A stretch of DNA of 64,000 bases. Source: Sphingopyxis macrogoltabida. Its GTDB lineage: Bacteria; Pseudomonadota; Alphaproteobacteria; Sphingomonadales; Sphingomonadaceae. The notes below the pieces were generated by a model. That model was not told the origin of the DNA, ran no database searches, and saw only the letters and a program-made list of their open reading frames with translations. Shown in pieces: positions 25,688 through 34,181 of the stretch (within the stretch, counting starts at the first letter, position 1; each line of letters opens with the position of its first letter). The stretch is taken from NCBI GenBank assembly GCA_003241685.1, contig QFPJ01000002.1, forward strand, positions 1 through 64,000, given 5' to 3'. Both the position numbers and the translations under genes were made by a program.

Positions 25688-26208
25688 TCCCCGCGCTGCT
25701 CCTCTTCGCCGCGCTGGCGCAGACCGCCGACGGTACGGACGCCCCCGCCGTGCCGCCCACGCCGACGGCCGAAAGCCCGGCAGCACCCGCCGCGCCCTCC
25801 CCCGTCGCCGACGCCGATATGCGCGAATTTGCCGCGATCACGGGACGCAAGGTGGTCGGCCGGCCGGCCGGCGGCCCCTATGGCACCGCCGACAAGCTGC
25901 TGCTGCTCGCACGCGACGACAAGGGCTATCCCGTCGTCGGCGGCAGCACGGGGTTCCCCACCCGGCAATCGCTGCCCGCGCCGCCGCCGGGCACGCTGGC
26001 CATCATCCGTCTGCGCCAGAAGGCGGAGATGATCGTTCCCGGCCCCAGCGCCGACGATCTGGCGTTCGTCGCCGCCCACCGCATTCCGTTGTTCGTCATC
26101 GGCGAATGGGCGCGCCCCGCGCCGATGTGGGAGGTCGCGTGGGTCGATGAAGGCGTGCGCTATCGCAGCATCGGCGAAGTCGGCGAAATCGGCCCCTGGC
26201 GCGACTGA
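25684..26208 (+). CDS. hypothetical exported protein
   Basis: A 174-residue protein of no family I recognise. It starts at TTG overlapping the polA stop (TTGA). It opens with a hydrophobic signal-like stretch (IPALLLFAALAQT), then an Ala/Pro/Thr-rich linker (about residues 20-42). A compact domain follows, containing TADKLLLLARDDKGYPV, LRQKAEMIVPGPSADD and WEVAWVDEGVRYRSIGEVGEIGPW. Coupling to polA suggests the frame is real; function unknown. Confidence 0.65.
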   Translation: MIPALLLFAALAQTADGTDAPAVPPTPTAESPAAPAAPSPVADADMREFAAITGRKVVGRPAGGPYGTADKLLLLARDDKGYPVVGGSTGFPTRQSLPAPPPGTLAIIRLRQKAEMIVPGPSADDLAFVAAHRIPLFVIGEWARPAPMWEVAWVDEGVRYRSIGEVGEIGPWRD

Positions 26209-26303
26209 TCGCGCCGGCCTCTCCCTCTTTTTCCGGGACCGTCCGGCCGCATTGCGTGTCGATTCGCGTCACAAAGCCTTTTCGCAGCGCAACAATCGCT
26301 CTA

Positions 26304-26340
26304 TGACGCAGGTGTGACGTCTGACTGACACAGATGTGAC
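26304..26340 (-). promoter_or_regulatory. four TGAC half-sites at exact 11-bp spacing
   Basis: TGAC occurs at 26304, 26315, 26326 and 26337, so GTCA recurs with strict 11-bp period on the minus strand. The outer pairs read CGTCACACCTGCGTCA and CGTCACATCTGTGTCA. Tandem 11-bp direct repeats with a GTCA core are the hallmark of PhoB/OmpR-family response regulators (Pho box CTGTCAT-N4-CTGTCAT). The array ends 21 bases before the phosphatidyltransferase ATG, overlapping the likely promoter or leader, so repression is as possible as activation. Confidence 0.6.
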
Positions 26341-26361
26341 GGTCGCAGACGAAGGACCCGC

Positions 26362-27045
26362 ATGAACCACCCTCCCCGCGCGGAGGCGGCGACGCCGCCG
26401 ACCCGAATCCAGCGCAACATATTGGCACGCGGCGAACGCCTTGTCCTCAACTGGCTGTGCGCGCGGCTGCCCGCGTGGGTCACCCCCGACCGGCTGACCA
26501 CGCTGGGTTTTGCGGGCGCGGTGATGGTCGCTGCGGGCTATATGCTCAGCTGGATCGACGACGAATGGCTCGGGCTTTCGCTCGCGGGCTTCGTCGTCAA
26601 CTGGTTCGGCGATTCGCTCGACGGCAGCCTCGCCCGCTGGCGCCGCATCGAACGGCCGACCTATGGCTATTTCGTCGACCACAGCGTTGACGGCATGGCG
26701 ATCTTCCTGATCGTCGGCGGCATCGGCCTCAGCCCCTATATGCGCTTCGACGTCGCGCTGATCGCCGTCATCGGCTATCTGCTGCTGGCTATACATACCT
26801 TTCTGGGGGCCAAGGTGCTCGGCGAATTCCGCCTGTCCTACATGGCCGGCGGGCCGACCGAGATGCGGCTGATGCTTATGGCCATGACCGCGCTGATGCC
26901 CGTCGTCGGCGCCGCCGATATCGGGCGCAGCAATTTTTCCGCCTTCGACCTGTTCGGCCTGTTCGTGGCGAGCATATTGGTCACGCTGTTCGTGGTACAA
27001 AGCTTCGCGACCGCGCGGCTGCTGGCCCGCCGCGAACGCGCCTGA
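26362..27045 (+). CDS. CDP-alcohol phosphatidyltransferase family membrane enzyme
   Basis: A 227-residue integral membrane protein with the complete CDP-alcohol phosphotransferase signature D-x2-DG-x2-AR-x8/9-G-x3-D-x3-D, seen as DSLDGSLARWRR...YGYFVDHSVD (about residues 78-110), and about six hydrophobic helices. The family transfers a phosphatidyl or related group from a CDP-activated lipid to an alcohol (inositol, glycerol, serine and others). The acceptor here cannot be told from sequence. AAGGA five bases before the ATG supports the start. A response-regulator-like 11-bp repeat array lies directly upstream. Confidence 0.9.
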   Translation: MNHPPRAEAATPPTRIQRNILARGERLVLNWLCARLPAWVTPDRLTTLGFAGAVMVAAGYMLSWIDDEWLGLSLAGFVVNWFGDSLDGSLARWRRIERPTYGYFVDHSVDGMAIFLIVGGIGLSPYMRFDVALIAVIGYLLLAIHTFLGAKVLGEFRLSYMAGGPTEMRLMLMAMTALMPVVGAADIGRSNFSAFDLFGLFVASILVTLFVVQSFATARLLARRERA

Positions 27046-27064
27046 AAGCGCGTCAGGGGGAGCG

Positions 27065-27141
27065 GCACCGGCCCGCTCCTCCTCCCGGCCTCTCATAGTG
27101 TGCTAATGCCAGAAAGGCCGGGAAGCGGAGCGGGCCGGTGC
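27065..27141. terminator. bidirectional hairpin terminator
   Basis: Two 27-nt arms (27065-27091 and 27115-27141) are reverse complements with two mismatches around a 23-nt loop, giving a very stable GC-rich stem (core GCACCGGCCCGCTCC). It sits between the convergent phosphatidyltransferase and pheA genes and so fits a shared terminator, although there is no T-run. Confidence 0.65.
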
Positions 27142-27163
27142 CCTCTGTCCGACAGAACAGCCG

Positions 27164-28054
27164 CTACCCGCGCACGCGCGCCTGCGGGTAGGTGCCCAGC
27201 AGGCGCAGCGTCTTGGTCTGGAACTGCAATTCCTCCAGCGCGGCATCGACGCGCTCGTCGCCGGGCGCGCCGATGATGTCGGCATAGAATTTGGTCGCCG
27301 CGAAGCTGCCGCCGACCTGATAGCTTTCCAGCTTGGTCATGTTGACGCCATTGGTCGCGAAACCGCCCAGCGCCTTGTAAAGCGCGGCGGGGATATTCTT
27401 CACCTCGAAGATGAACGTCGTCATCAACGGAACGCCCACCGGCGTCTCAACCAGGGGTTCGCGCGCCAGAACGACGAAACGCGTCATGTTGTGATCGGCG
27501 TCCTCGATCCCTTCCTCGTGCAGCGTCAGGCCATAGAGGTCCGCGGCGTGCGGCGGTGCGATCGCGGCCAGTCCGGCCTCGTCGCTGTCGGCGACCCACG
27601 CCGCCGCCCCGGCGGTGTCGCTGTGCGCGACTGGCGCGATGCCGTTGGCGCGCAGCCAGTGGCGGCACTGGCCCAGCGCCTGCTCATGGCTCATCGCCCG
27701 CGTGACGGGGCCCAGATTGCGGCTCATCAACCCGTGACGGATTCGCAGGAAATGTTCGCCGACGATCGACAGGCCGGATTCGGGAAGCAGGAAATGAATG
27801 TCGGCCACGCGGCCGTGCAGGCTGTTCTCGATCGGAATGATCGCCCGGTCGACGCGGCCGTCGCGAACCGCCTCGATCGCGTCCTCGAACGCATAGCAGG
27901 GCAGCGGCAGCGCGGCGGGATCATGTTCGCGCGCCGCCAGGTCGCTGTTCGCGCCAGGCGCGCCCTGAAAGGCCAGGCCGCGCGCGGGTTCGGCCAGCGC
28001 CGCCGCCTTCATCCTGTCGACCAGTTGCTGTGCCGAAGCCGTGTAGCTGCCCAT
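27164..28054 (-). CDS. pheA: prephenate dehydratase
   Basis: A 296-residue monofunctional prephenate dehydratase producing phenylpyruvate for phenylalanine synthesis. The catalytic domain begins LAFQGAPGANSDLAA (about residue 27) and includes PIENSLHGRVADIHFLL (about 75) and NMTRFVVLA (about 190, containing the conserved TRF). A C-terminal ACT domain for Phe feedback control follows (TTFIFEVKNIPAALYKALGGFATNGVNMTKLESYQV, about 210-245). There is no chorismate mutase domain, unlike the enterobacterial P-protein. GGAAG precedes the ATG. Confidence 0.95.
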   Translation of the reverse strand: MGSYTASAQQLVDRMKAAALAEPARGLAFQGAPGANSDLAAREHDPAALPLPCYAFEDAIEAVRDGRVDRAIIPIENSLHGRVADIHFLLPESGLSIVGEHFLRIRHGLMSRNLGPVTRAMSHEQALGQCRHWLRANGIAPVAHSDTAGAAAWVADSDEAGLAAIAPPHAADLYGLTLHEEGIEDADHNMTRFVVLAREPLVETPVGVPLMTTFIFEVKNIPAALYKALGGFATNGVNMTKLESYQVGGSFAATKFYADIIGAPGDERVDAALEELQFQTKTLRLLGTYPQARVRG

Positions 28055-28224
28055 AAGTTTCTTCCCGCGTCAGAGCGGCGGCGCATAGCGGCGTGACGAC
28101 GCGGACGCAACCGGACCCATCAGGCATTTCATCCCCTTGCGCCGCCGCCCCGGCACAAGTAAGGGAGCCTCCAAATCAAATATGCGCCCCGACAAGCGGG
28201 CGCCAGCGAACGGGGCTGCTACGC

Positions 28225-28875
28225 ATGGACAATCGCAACAATACCATTGCCGGCTGGGTGCTGTTCGCCGGCATCTGCGCGCTGGGCCTGTCGATCGGCT
28301 CGGGCATGGTCTTCGCCAGCCACGACCCCGAAAAGCCCGGCTATCCGATCGAGGATGCCGAAGCCGGCGGCGGCGGCGAATCGGCGGTGCCGCTGCCCAC
28401 GCTGCTGGCCGCGGCCGACGCCGAAAAGGGCAAGACCGTGTTCGCCAAATGCGCCGCCTGCCACACGATCGAACAGGGCGGCGCGAACGGCATCGGCCCG
28501 AATCTGTGGGGCGCCTTCGGCAAGACCCACGGCCATGTTCCCGGTTTCGCTTACTCGGACGCGCTGAAATCGGTTCCCGGCACCTGGGATTTCGAAGGCA
28601 TGGACAAATGGCTTTCCAGCCCGCGCAAATATGCGCCGGGAACGAAAATGTCCTTCGCCGGCCTGTCGAGCCCGGAAGATCGCGCCAATCTGATGCTGTA
28701 TATGAACAGCATGGGTTCCAACCTGCCGCTGCCCGCCGCCGAAGCCGCTCCGGCCGCGGGTGAGGCTCCGGCCGAAGGGCAAGCCCCCGCCGAGGGCGCC
28801 GCCCCGGCGGAAGGTGCCGACGCGGCCGCCACCCCAGCAGCCGCCGCACCCGCACCGGCCGAAGCCAAGAAATAA
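28225..28875 (+). CDS. membrane-anchored class I cytochrome c
   Basis: A 216-residue CycM-like cytochrome c. An uncleaved N-terminal anchor (WVLFAGICALGLSIGSGMVFA, about residues 11-31) is followed by a haem-binding CAACH at about residue 78. The axial Met lies in GTKMSFAGL at about 142. The Ala/Pro/Glu-rich tail (about 172-216) is probably flexible and periplasmic. Such cytochromes shuttle electrons between the bc1 complex and terminal oxidases. The start was chosen where the membrane anchor begins. The next cytochrome gene overlaps its stop (TAATG). Confidence 0.9.
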   Translation: MDNRNNTIAGWVLFAGICALGLSIGSGMVFASHDPEKPGYPIEDAEAGGGGESAVPLPTLLAAADAEKGKTVFAKCAACHTIEQGGANGIGPNLWGAFGKTHGHVPGFAYSDALKSVPGTWDFEGMDKWLSSPRKYAPGTKMSFAGLSSPEDRANLMLYMNSMGSNLPLPAAEAAPAAGEAPAEGQAPAEGAAPAEGADAAATPAAAAPAPAEAKK

Positions 28876-29309
28876 TGCGCCTGGCGCCCGTCCTGCTGGC
28901 GGGCGCGGCCTTTGCGCTGACCGGCTGTGGCCGGTCCGCCCCTCCGAGCGAGGCGCCCGCGACGGATACGCCCACAGAGAGCCCCGCACCCGCGGTTCAA
29001 CCGACGGCCGCGATGGGCGAAATGATATTCCGCCGCTGCGTTGCCTGCCATACCGCCGAAAAGGGCGGCCGGAACGGCATAGGCCCCAATCTGCACGGCG
29101 TCGTCGGCCGCACGGTCGCGTCCGTCCCGGACTTCGCCTATTCGGGCGCGATGCGGGCAAAGGGCGGCGTCTGGGACGCCGCGGCGCTGGACGCCTATCT
29201 TGCCGACCCCATGAAGACTCTGCCGGGCACCCGCATGGCCTTTGCCGGCGTCATCGATCCCGGCGACCGCAAGGCGCTGATCCTCTATCTGGAAGATCAG
29301 TCCCGATAG
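28875..29309 (+). CDS. cytochrome c lipoprotein
   Basis: A 144-residue c-type cytochrome with a lipoprotein signal (APVLLAGAAFALTGC; Cys at about residue 18) and an Ala/Pro/Thr linker. The haem motif CVACH lies at about residue 55, with axial Met in GTRMAFAG at about 117. The domain closely parallels its upstream neighbour (NGIGPNL, FAYSGAMR), so the pair probably arose by duplication and diverged in membrane attachment (helix versus lipid). Translationally coupled to the upstream gene. Confidence 0.88.
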   Translation: MRLAPVLLAGAAFALTGCGRSAPPSEAPATDTPTESPAPAVQPTAAMGEMIFRRCVACHTAEKGGRNGIGPNLHGVVGRTVASVPDFAYSGAMRAKGGVWDAAALDAYLADPMKTLPGTRMAFAGVIDPGDRKALILYLEDQSR

Positions 29310-29331
29310 GGCGAACGCCCGCCGCGGCCCT

Positions 29332-30168
29332 TCATCGGGGCGTGTCTTCTTCCGGCGTCACCAACGCCTTGACCAGCCGGCCGCGCTGGTATCGCGTTCT
29401 CCGCTCATGCGGCATGGCATAAAGTTCGGTCAGGAACCGGCGGTCCCAGCGGCTGAGCTCGGCTTGCCCCGGCCGGCCGTCGAACAGCGCCAGAATCGAA
29501 TCGCCTTTGGGCGCCGCCGTGCCGCGAACACCGGCCAGCGCGACAAAGGCGGCATAGGCCGTCACCGCGCGCAGCGTCGCGCCTTCCGCCCGGTTGACGT
29601 CGATGACGATCGTCGCGCGCTCGATACTGCGAATGCTCGCCGGCTTGATCAGACTCGCGCCGCCGGTCTCCAGGCGAACCGAATACCACCAGCGAATGGG
29701 CCTCTCGCGCTCGACCAGATCGCGGATGTCGGGACCGCTCATCGCTGCGAACTGACCGGGGGATCGCGTCCTGATCAGGTTGATGAAACGGCTGCCGTCA
29801 TCGACGAACAACAAAAAGACGTTGGCGCTGCACTTGTCCTTCGCCACGTCCGCCGCTGCGTCTTGGGCGATGGCACGGAACCATCCCTCGACCAGCGCCG
29901 CATGATCTTCCGACAAGCCGAGCGCCCGGGGGCACAGCTCGCCTGTCCAGCGCGCGACGCTGTCATCGGCATATATTCCCGGCGCCACCCCCAGGGTGCG
30001 GATGAAATCATGCGCGCGCTGGCGCGCCTCCTTCTCGGTCAACCGCTCCCCCTCGACGATAATGTCGTCGGGCGAGCGCAGGGCCGGTTCTTCGGCGGAC
30101 TGCCCGAGCGCTGCTGACGCGGGAACGAGCAAAAGGGCGGCGAACAACAGGTGCAAACGATGGACCAT
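29332..30168 (-). CDS. hypothetical exported protein
   Basis: A 278-residue protein with a clear signal peptide (LLFAALLLVPASAALGQ), then DDIIVEGERLTEKEARQRAHDFIRTLG. No named domain is recognised. Paired cysteines occur at GELCPRALGL (about residue 79) and DKCSANVFLLF (about 112), possibly a disulfide in the periplasm. The C-terminus is Arg-rich (HERRTRYQRGRL). Proteins with a similar N-terminus are common unannotated exports in sphingomonads as far as I know. It converges on the cytochrome gene pair. Confidence 0.7.
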   Translation of the reverse strand: MVHRLHLLFAALLLVPASAALGQSAEEPALRSPDDIIVEGERLTEKEARQRAHDFIRTLGVAPGIYADDSVARWTGELCPRALGLSEDHAALVEGWFRAIAQDAAADVAKDKCSANVFLLFVDDGSRFINLIRTRSPGQFAAMSGPDIRDLVERERPIRWWYSVRLETGGASLIKPASIRSIERATIVIDVNRAEGATLRAVTAYAAFVALAGVRGTAAPKGDSILALFDGRPGQAELSRWDRRFLTELYAMPHERRTRYQRGRLVKALVTPEEDTPR

Positions 30169-30242
30169 CGGCTATCTTCTCGGGCCAGAGACAGAATGAC
30201 AAGTCGTGGAGATACCGAAAGAAAGAGCGTCGGGCCACCCCC

Positions 30243-31178
30243 TCATCGGGCAGCGAACAGCCGTCGCAGCCAGGCGTCGACCGCCGCCGTCGGCGCATAG
30301 GCCGGATCGCCAAGCCGCCGGTTGATCTCCATATGCCCCTGCAGGCCCTGGCCGGGAAAGCTGCCATGCTCGACCCGGCTGCCGCCCGCTTCCAGCGCCG
30401 CGCCCAGCGCCTTCGCCTGCCGGACGCCATCGGGACGCTGGACGTAGAGCAGCAGGAAAGCCGGGGCATTCGGCGCCGCCGCCTGCACCGTTGGCGACAA
30501 TGCCCGTTGCCGCGCGGCATCCGTTCCAAAGGCCTGCGTATAGGTCGCGCGCATGACGGCCGGTCCCTCGCGCATCTGGGCCGGCACGTCATAGGCGGCC
30601 CCATCGACCGGAATCACGCCGGCTATATCGCCGAACGACAGGCCGGCGCCCTTCAGATAGCGTTCGTCGGTGCCGACCAGCGCCACCAGATGCGCGCCCG
30701 CGCTATGGCCCATCAGGACGATGCGCCGCGGGTCGATGCCAAGCGCCGCGGACCGGTCGATCAGCGCACGCAGCGCCGCGGCAACGTCGGCCGCCTGCTG
30801 CTCGACGGTCGCTTGCGGCACCAGCCGGTAATTGACCGACGCGAACGCATAGCCCGCACCGGGGTAATGTTCGGGCTTGAACCGCCCCGTCGCATTATCC
30901 TTGTCGCCGCGTTTCCATCCGCCGCCATGGACGAAGACGATCAGCGGCGCCGCCCCCTTCCCGCCTCCCGCCCGACACAAGTCGAGCGACTGCAACGGGT
31001 CGCGGCCATAGGCGATCGCCTCGCTGCCCGGCGCCTTGGCTCCGTCGGCCGCCCCCATGCGTTCTGCGATCCGTTCGCGCAGCCGTTCACGCGCATCGGC
31101 GAAAGGGCCAGGAACGATCAGGCTTGACGCGGCGAATGCCGCTATCGCTACCCGCGCCGCAAATCGCTGTTTTCGCAT
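30243..31178 (-). CDS. exported alpha/beta hydrolase (carboxylesterase-like)
   Basis: A 311-residue serine hydrolase of the BD-FAE/HSL-like type. The N-terminal signal is [18 protein letters not shown]. The oxyanion motif is [12 protein letters not shown] (about residue 85), the nucleophile elbow [11 protein letters not shown] (about 158), and the late His in [13 protein letters not shown]. Start uncertain: GGAG lies seven bases before a GTG one codon upstream of this ATG (31181), and a TTG two codons further upstream is also in frame. It is convergent with the exported hypothetical's upstream side and divergent from purA. Confidence 0.83.
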   Translation of the reverse strand: MRKQRFAARVAIAAFAASSLIVPGPFADARERLRERIAERMGAADGAKAPGSEAIAYGRDPLQSLDLCRAGGGKGAAPLIVFVHGGGWKRGDKDNATGRFKPEHYPGAGYAFASVNYRLVPQATVEQQAADVAAALRALIDRSAALGIDPRRIVLMGHSAGAHLVALVGTDERYLKGAGLSFGDIAGVIPVDGAAYDVPAQMREGPAVMRATYTQAFGTDAARQRALSPTVQAAAPNAPAFLLLYVQRPDGVRQAKALGAALEAGGSRVEHGSFPGQGLQGHMEINRRLGDPAYAPTAAVDAWLRRLFAAR

Positions 31179-31250
31179 CACCTGCAATCTCCGCTTTCCC
31201 TCACGTCAGCATAACTAGCCCGATATTGTCGCATAAACGTCCCACTGCGC

Positions 31251-31278
31251 TTGCCTCTGCGGCCAAATCCGCTAAGGC
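31251..31278 (+). promoter_or_regulatory. candidate purA promoter
   Basis: TTGCCTC, 13 bases, then GCTAAGGC. This fits the alphaproteobacterial housekeeping form TTGACGS-N10-14-GCTANAWC and predicts a start about 34 bases before the purA ATG. The murA promoter candidate has the same 13-base spacing. Confidence 0.5.
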
Positions 31279-31318
31279 CGCGCCGGGCCGGAAAGGGCCA
31301 TCTCAGCAGGACAGCATC

Positions 31319-32608
31319 ATGGCAAATGTCACCGTCATCGGGTCGCAATGGGGCGACGAGGGCAAGGGCAAGATCGTCGACTGGCTCGCCAGCCGCGCCG
31401 ACGCGGTCGTCCGCTTTCAGGGCGGGCACAATGCGGGGCATACGCTCGTCGTCGGCAACCAGACCTACAAACTGTCGCTGCTTCCGTCGGGCATCGTTAC
31501 CGGCACGCTGTCGATCATCGGCAATGGCGTCGTGCTGGACCCCTGGGCTCTGCGCGACGAGATCGCGAAGCTGCGCGGTCAGGGCGTCGCCATCAATCCC
31601 GAGAATTTCGCGATCGCCGACAATTGCGCGCTGATCCTGCCGTTTCACCGCGACCTCGACGGCCTGCGCGAAAGCGCGGCGGGCGCGGGCAAGATCGGCA
31701 CCACCGGGCGCGGTATCGGTCCGGCCTATGAGGACAAGGTCGGCCGCCGCGCGATCCGCGTCTGCGACCTCGCCCATCTCGACAAGCTCGATCCGCAGAT
31801 CGACCGCCTGACCGCGCACCACGATGCGCTGCGCGCCGGTTTCGGCGAGCCGCCGATCGACCGCGAGCGGCTGAAAGCCGACCTTGCCGAAATCGCCGAC
31901 TATGTTCTGGAATATGCGCAGCCGGTCTGGAAGCGGCTGAAAAAGGTCCGCAAGGCGGGCGCGCGCATCCTGTTCGAAGGCGCGCAGGGGGTGCTGCTCG
32001 ACATCGACCATGGCACCTATCCTTTCGTCACCAGCTCAAACACGGTCAGTGGCACCGCTGCGGCGGGTTCGGGCCTCGGTCCCTCGGCCGTCGGCTTCGT
32101 GCTCGGCATTGCCAAGGCCTATACGACCCGCGTCGGCAGCGGCCCCTTCCCCACCGAACTGGAGGACGAGATCGGCCAGCGGCTGGGCGAACGCGGCCAT
32201 GAATTCGGCACCGTCACCGGGCGCAAGCGCCGCTGCGGCTGGTTCGACGCGGTGCTGGTCCGGCAAAGCTGCGCCGTGTCGGGCGTCACCGGCATCGCGC
32301 TGACCAAGCTCGACGTGCTCGACGGCTTCGAGAAGGTCCGCATCTGCACGGGCTATCGCCTGCGCGGCAAGATCCTCGATTATTTCCCGGCCCATGCCGC
32401 CGATCAGGCCGAGGTCGAACCGATCTATGAGGAAATGGACGGCTGGGACGAAACCACCGCCGGCGCGCGCAGCTATGCCGACCTGCCGGCGCAGGCGATC
32501 AAATATATCCAGCGCGTCCAGGAACTGATCGAAACGCCGATCGCGCTGGTCTCCACCAGCCCCGAGCGCGAGGATACGATCCTGATCCGCGACCCGTTCA
32601 GCGATTGA
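31319..32608 (+). CDS. purA: adenylosuccinate synthetase
   Basis: A 429-residue PurA making adenylosuccinate from IMP, aspartate and GTP. Visible motifs are the N-terminal P-loop region [16 protein letters not shown] with catalytic Asp (residues 8-23), [11 protein letters not shown] (about 38), [21 protein letters not shown] (about 125-145), [20 protein letters not shown] (about 220) and [13 protein letters not shown] (about 297). Full length. The reading frame is open upstream, but homology begins at this ATG. Confidence 0.97.
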   Translation: MANVTVIGSQWGDEGKGKIVDWLASRADAVVRFQGGHNAGHTLVVGNQTYKLSLLPSGIVTGTLSIIGNGVVLDPWALRDEIAKLRGQGVAINPENFAIADNCALILPFHRDLDGLRESAAGAGKIGTTGRGIGPAYEDKVGRRAIRVCDLAHLDKLDPQIDRLTAHHDALRAGFGEPPIDRERLKADLAEIADYVLEYAQPVWKRLKKVRKAGARILFEGAQGVLLDIDHGTYPFVTSSNTVSGTAAAGSGLGPSAVGFVLGIAKAYTTRVGSGPFPTELEDEIGQRLGERGHEFGTVTGRKRRCGWFDAVLVRQSCAVSGVTGIALTKLDVLDGFEKVRICTGYRLRGKILDYFPAHAADQAEVEPIYEEMDGWDETTAGARSYADLPAQAIKYIQRVQELIETPIALVSTSPEREDTILIRDPFSD

Positions 32609-32615
32609 ACCGCAC

Positions 32616-32635
32616 CGTCATTGCTCGCAATGACG
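32616..32635. terminator. short perfect palindrome between convergent genes
   Basis: CGTCATTGC and GCAATGACG face each other with two bases between. It lies seven bases after the purA stop and just before the end of the convergent hydrolase. The ends match family A repeat tips, so it may be a remnant acting as a terminator. Confidence 0.5.
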
Positions 32636-32636
32636 A

Positions 32637-33527
32637 CTAAGGACGTGCCGCCGCCGCTACATCCCTGATCGCGGCAACAAAGCCCGCCGGGTCATTCTCC
32701 TGCACGAAATGCCCGCCGCGCAGCGTGCGGTGCGCCATGCTGCGTGCGCCCGGCACCCGTTCGGTGAACAGCGCATCCCCGCCGCGCGTGATCGGATCGC
32801 CATCGCTGAAGCAGCAGAGAAACGGCTTGTCGAACGCCTCCAGCGCCGCCCACGCGCGCTTCTGGTCGGGGACCGCCACATTGTCGCCCAGCGGCACGAA
32901 GGACGGGAAGACCCGCGCCGCCACCTTCGACGCGCGCGTCGGAAAGGGCGCGTCATAGGCGGCGATTTCATCGGGCGTCAGGGACCGCTTCGCGCCCGCG
33001 TTGACGATCCGTCCGATCGGAAAGACGGGACTGAACCGCGAAAAGGCACGCCATATGGCAAAGGCCCGCGGTGCCGGCTGACCTTCGGGCAAGCCGCCAT
33101 TCGACAATGCGACCCCGGCAAAGCGGTCGGGCATCTCCGCCACCAGCCTTAGGCCGATCAGCGACCCCCAGTCCTGACAGGCAAGGATCATGTCCCGCAG
33201 GTCCAGCGCCTCGATCCACGCGCGCATCCACGCCACCTGCGCGGCATAGCTGTAATCCGACGCCGCGAGCGGCTTGTCGGACCGGCCGAAACCGATCAGG
33301 TCGGGCACGACGGCGCGAAAGCCCGCCGCGACCAGCGGACCGATCATCTTGCGATACAGATACCCCCATGTCGGCTCGCCATGCAGCATCAGCACCGGCT
33401 GCGCGTCGGCCGCGCCCTCGTCGACATAATGAACCCGCAGCCCGCCCGCAATTTCGGTATAGACCGGCGGATAAGGCCAATCCGGCAAGCCGCTGAACCG
33501 CTCGTCGGGTGTATGATAAATGCGCAT
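32637..33527 (-). CDS. haloalkane dehalogenase-like alpha/beta hydrolase
   Basis: A 296-residue protein with the class I haloalkane dehalogenase layout. HGEPTWGYLYRKM (about residue 49) carries the Glu/Trp after the oxyanion His. The nucleophile Asp lies in ACQDWGSLIGL (about 116), with the adjacent Trp that stabilises halide in DhlA. The acid is in CFSDGDPITRGG, and the His in GGHFVQEND near the end. These residues favour C-halogen hydrolysis over epoxide hydrolysis, but activity and substrate are unproven. The opposite strand neighbour is an FMN reductase 63 bases from its start. Confidence 0.82.
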   Translation of the reverse strand: MRIYHTPDERFSGLPDWPYPPVYTEIAGGLRVHYVDEGAADAQPVLMLHGEPTWGYLYRKMIGPLVAAGFRAVVPDLIGFGRSDKPLAASDYSYAAQVAWMRAWIEALDLRDMILACQDWGSLIGLRLVAEMPDRFAGVALSNGGLPEGQPAPRAFAIWRAFSRFSPVFPIGRIVNAGAKRSLTPDEIAAYDAPFPTRASKVAARVFPSFVPLGDNVAVPDQKRAWAALEAFDKPFLCCFSDGDPITRGGDALFTERVPGARSMAHRTLRGGHFVQENDPAGFVAAIRDVAAAARP

Positions 33528-33590
33528 GATGTCCCCCTTTCCCTCCCGGACCCCCTGTTCTTTTCACCCTGGCCGTGGCAGCAAGCGCGA

Positions 33591-34181
33591 ATGAGCAGAA
33601 CCATCCTCGTCTTCTACGGAAGCTATCGCCGCGACCGGCAGGGCATCAAGCTGGCGCGCTGGATCGCCGGCGCGCTGGGTGAACGCGGCGACACGGCGGA
33701 ACTGATCGACGCAAAGGCGGTCGACCTGCCGATGCTGGATCTTCGGCACAGCGATTATGCGGCACACGATGCGCCGGCCGCGATGGCCGAACTGGCGGAC
33801 AAGATCGCGGCGGCGGACGGCTATATCTTCGTCGTCGGTGAATATAATGGCGGGTTGCAGCCCGGACTCAAGAATCTGGTCGACCATTATCTGCCCGAAT
33901 TCGCGTGGCGGCCCGCCGCCATCGCCTCCTATTCGGCGGGGCCTTTTGCGGGGGTGCGCGCGGCCACCGCCTGGCGCACGACGCTGGGGGCGATGGGCAT
34001 GGTCGTCACGTCGACGCCCTTGTCGCTCGCCCGTATCGGCGGGGCGTTCGGCGAAGACGGCCGGCCGGAGGGCGAGGATGGCGCGCGAATCGCCAAGGCC
34101 TTTCCGCGCTTCGCGGACGATCTTGGCTGGTGGATCGATGCCGCGCGCGCGCAAAAGGCAAAGCAAGGGCTGCCTTTCTAA
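33591..34181 (+). CDS. NADPH-dependent FMN reductase family protein
   Basis: A 196-residue flavodoxin-fold protein. The FMN phosphate loop is near GSYRRDRQGIKLARW (about residue 10), and the GEYNGGLQPGLKNLVDH segment (about 83-100) contacts the flavin in this family. The family reduces FMN, quinones, azo dyes or metals using NAD(P)H. It converges with the following MFS gene, their stop codons overlapping by four bases. Confidence 0.87.
   Translation: MSRTILVFYGSYRRDRQGIKLARWIAGALGERGDTAELIDAKAVDLPMLDLRHSDYAAHDAPAAMAELADKIAAADGYIFVVGEYNGGLQPGLKNLVDHYLPEFAWRPAAIASYSAGPFAGVRAATAWRTTLGAMGMVVTSTPLSLARIGGAFGEDGRPEGEDGARIAKAFPRFADDLGWWIDAARAQKAKQGLPF

Noticed and set aside
22532..25786. A minus-strand open frame of over 1000 codons opposite polA
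   Set aside because: It is an antisense by-product of GC-rich third-position codon use. The product is Arg/Asp/Gln/His-rich with no domain, and polA on the plus strand is unmistakable.
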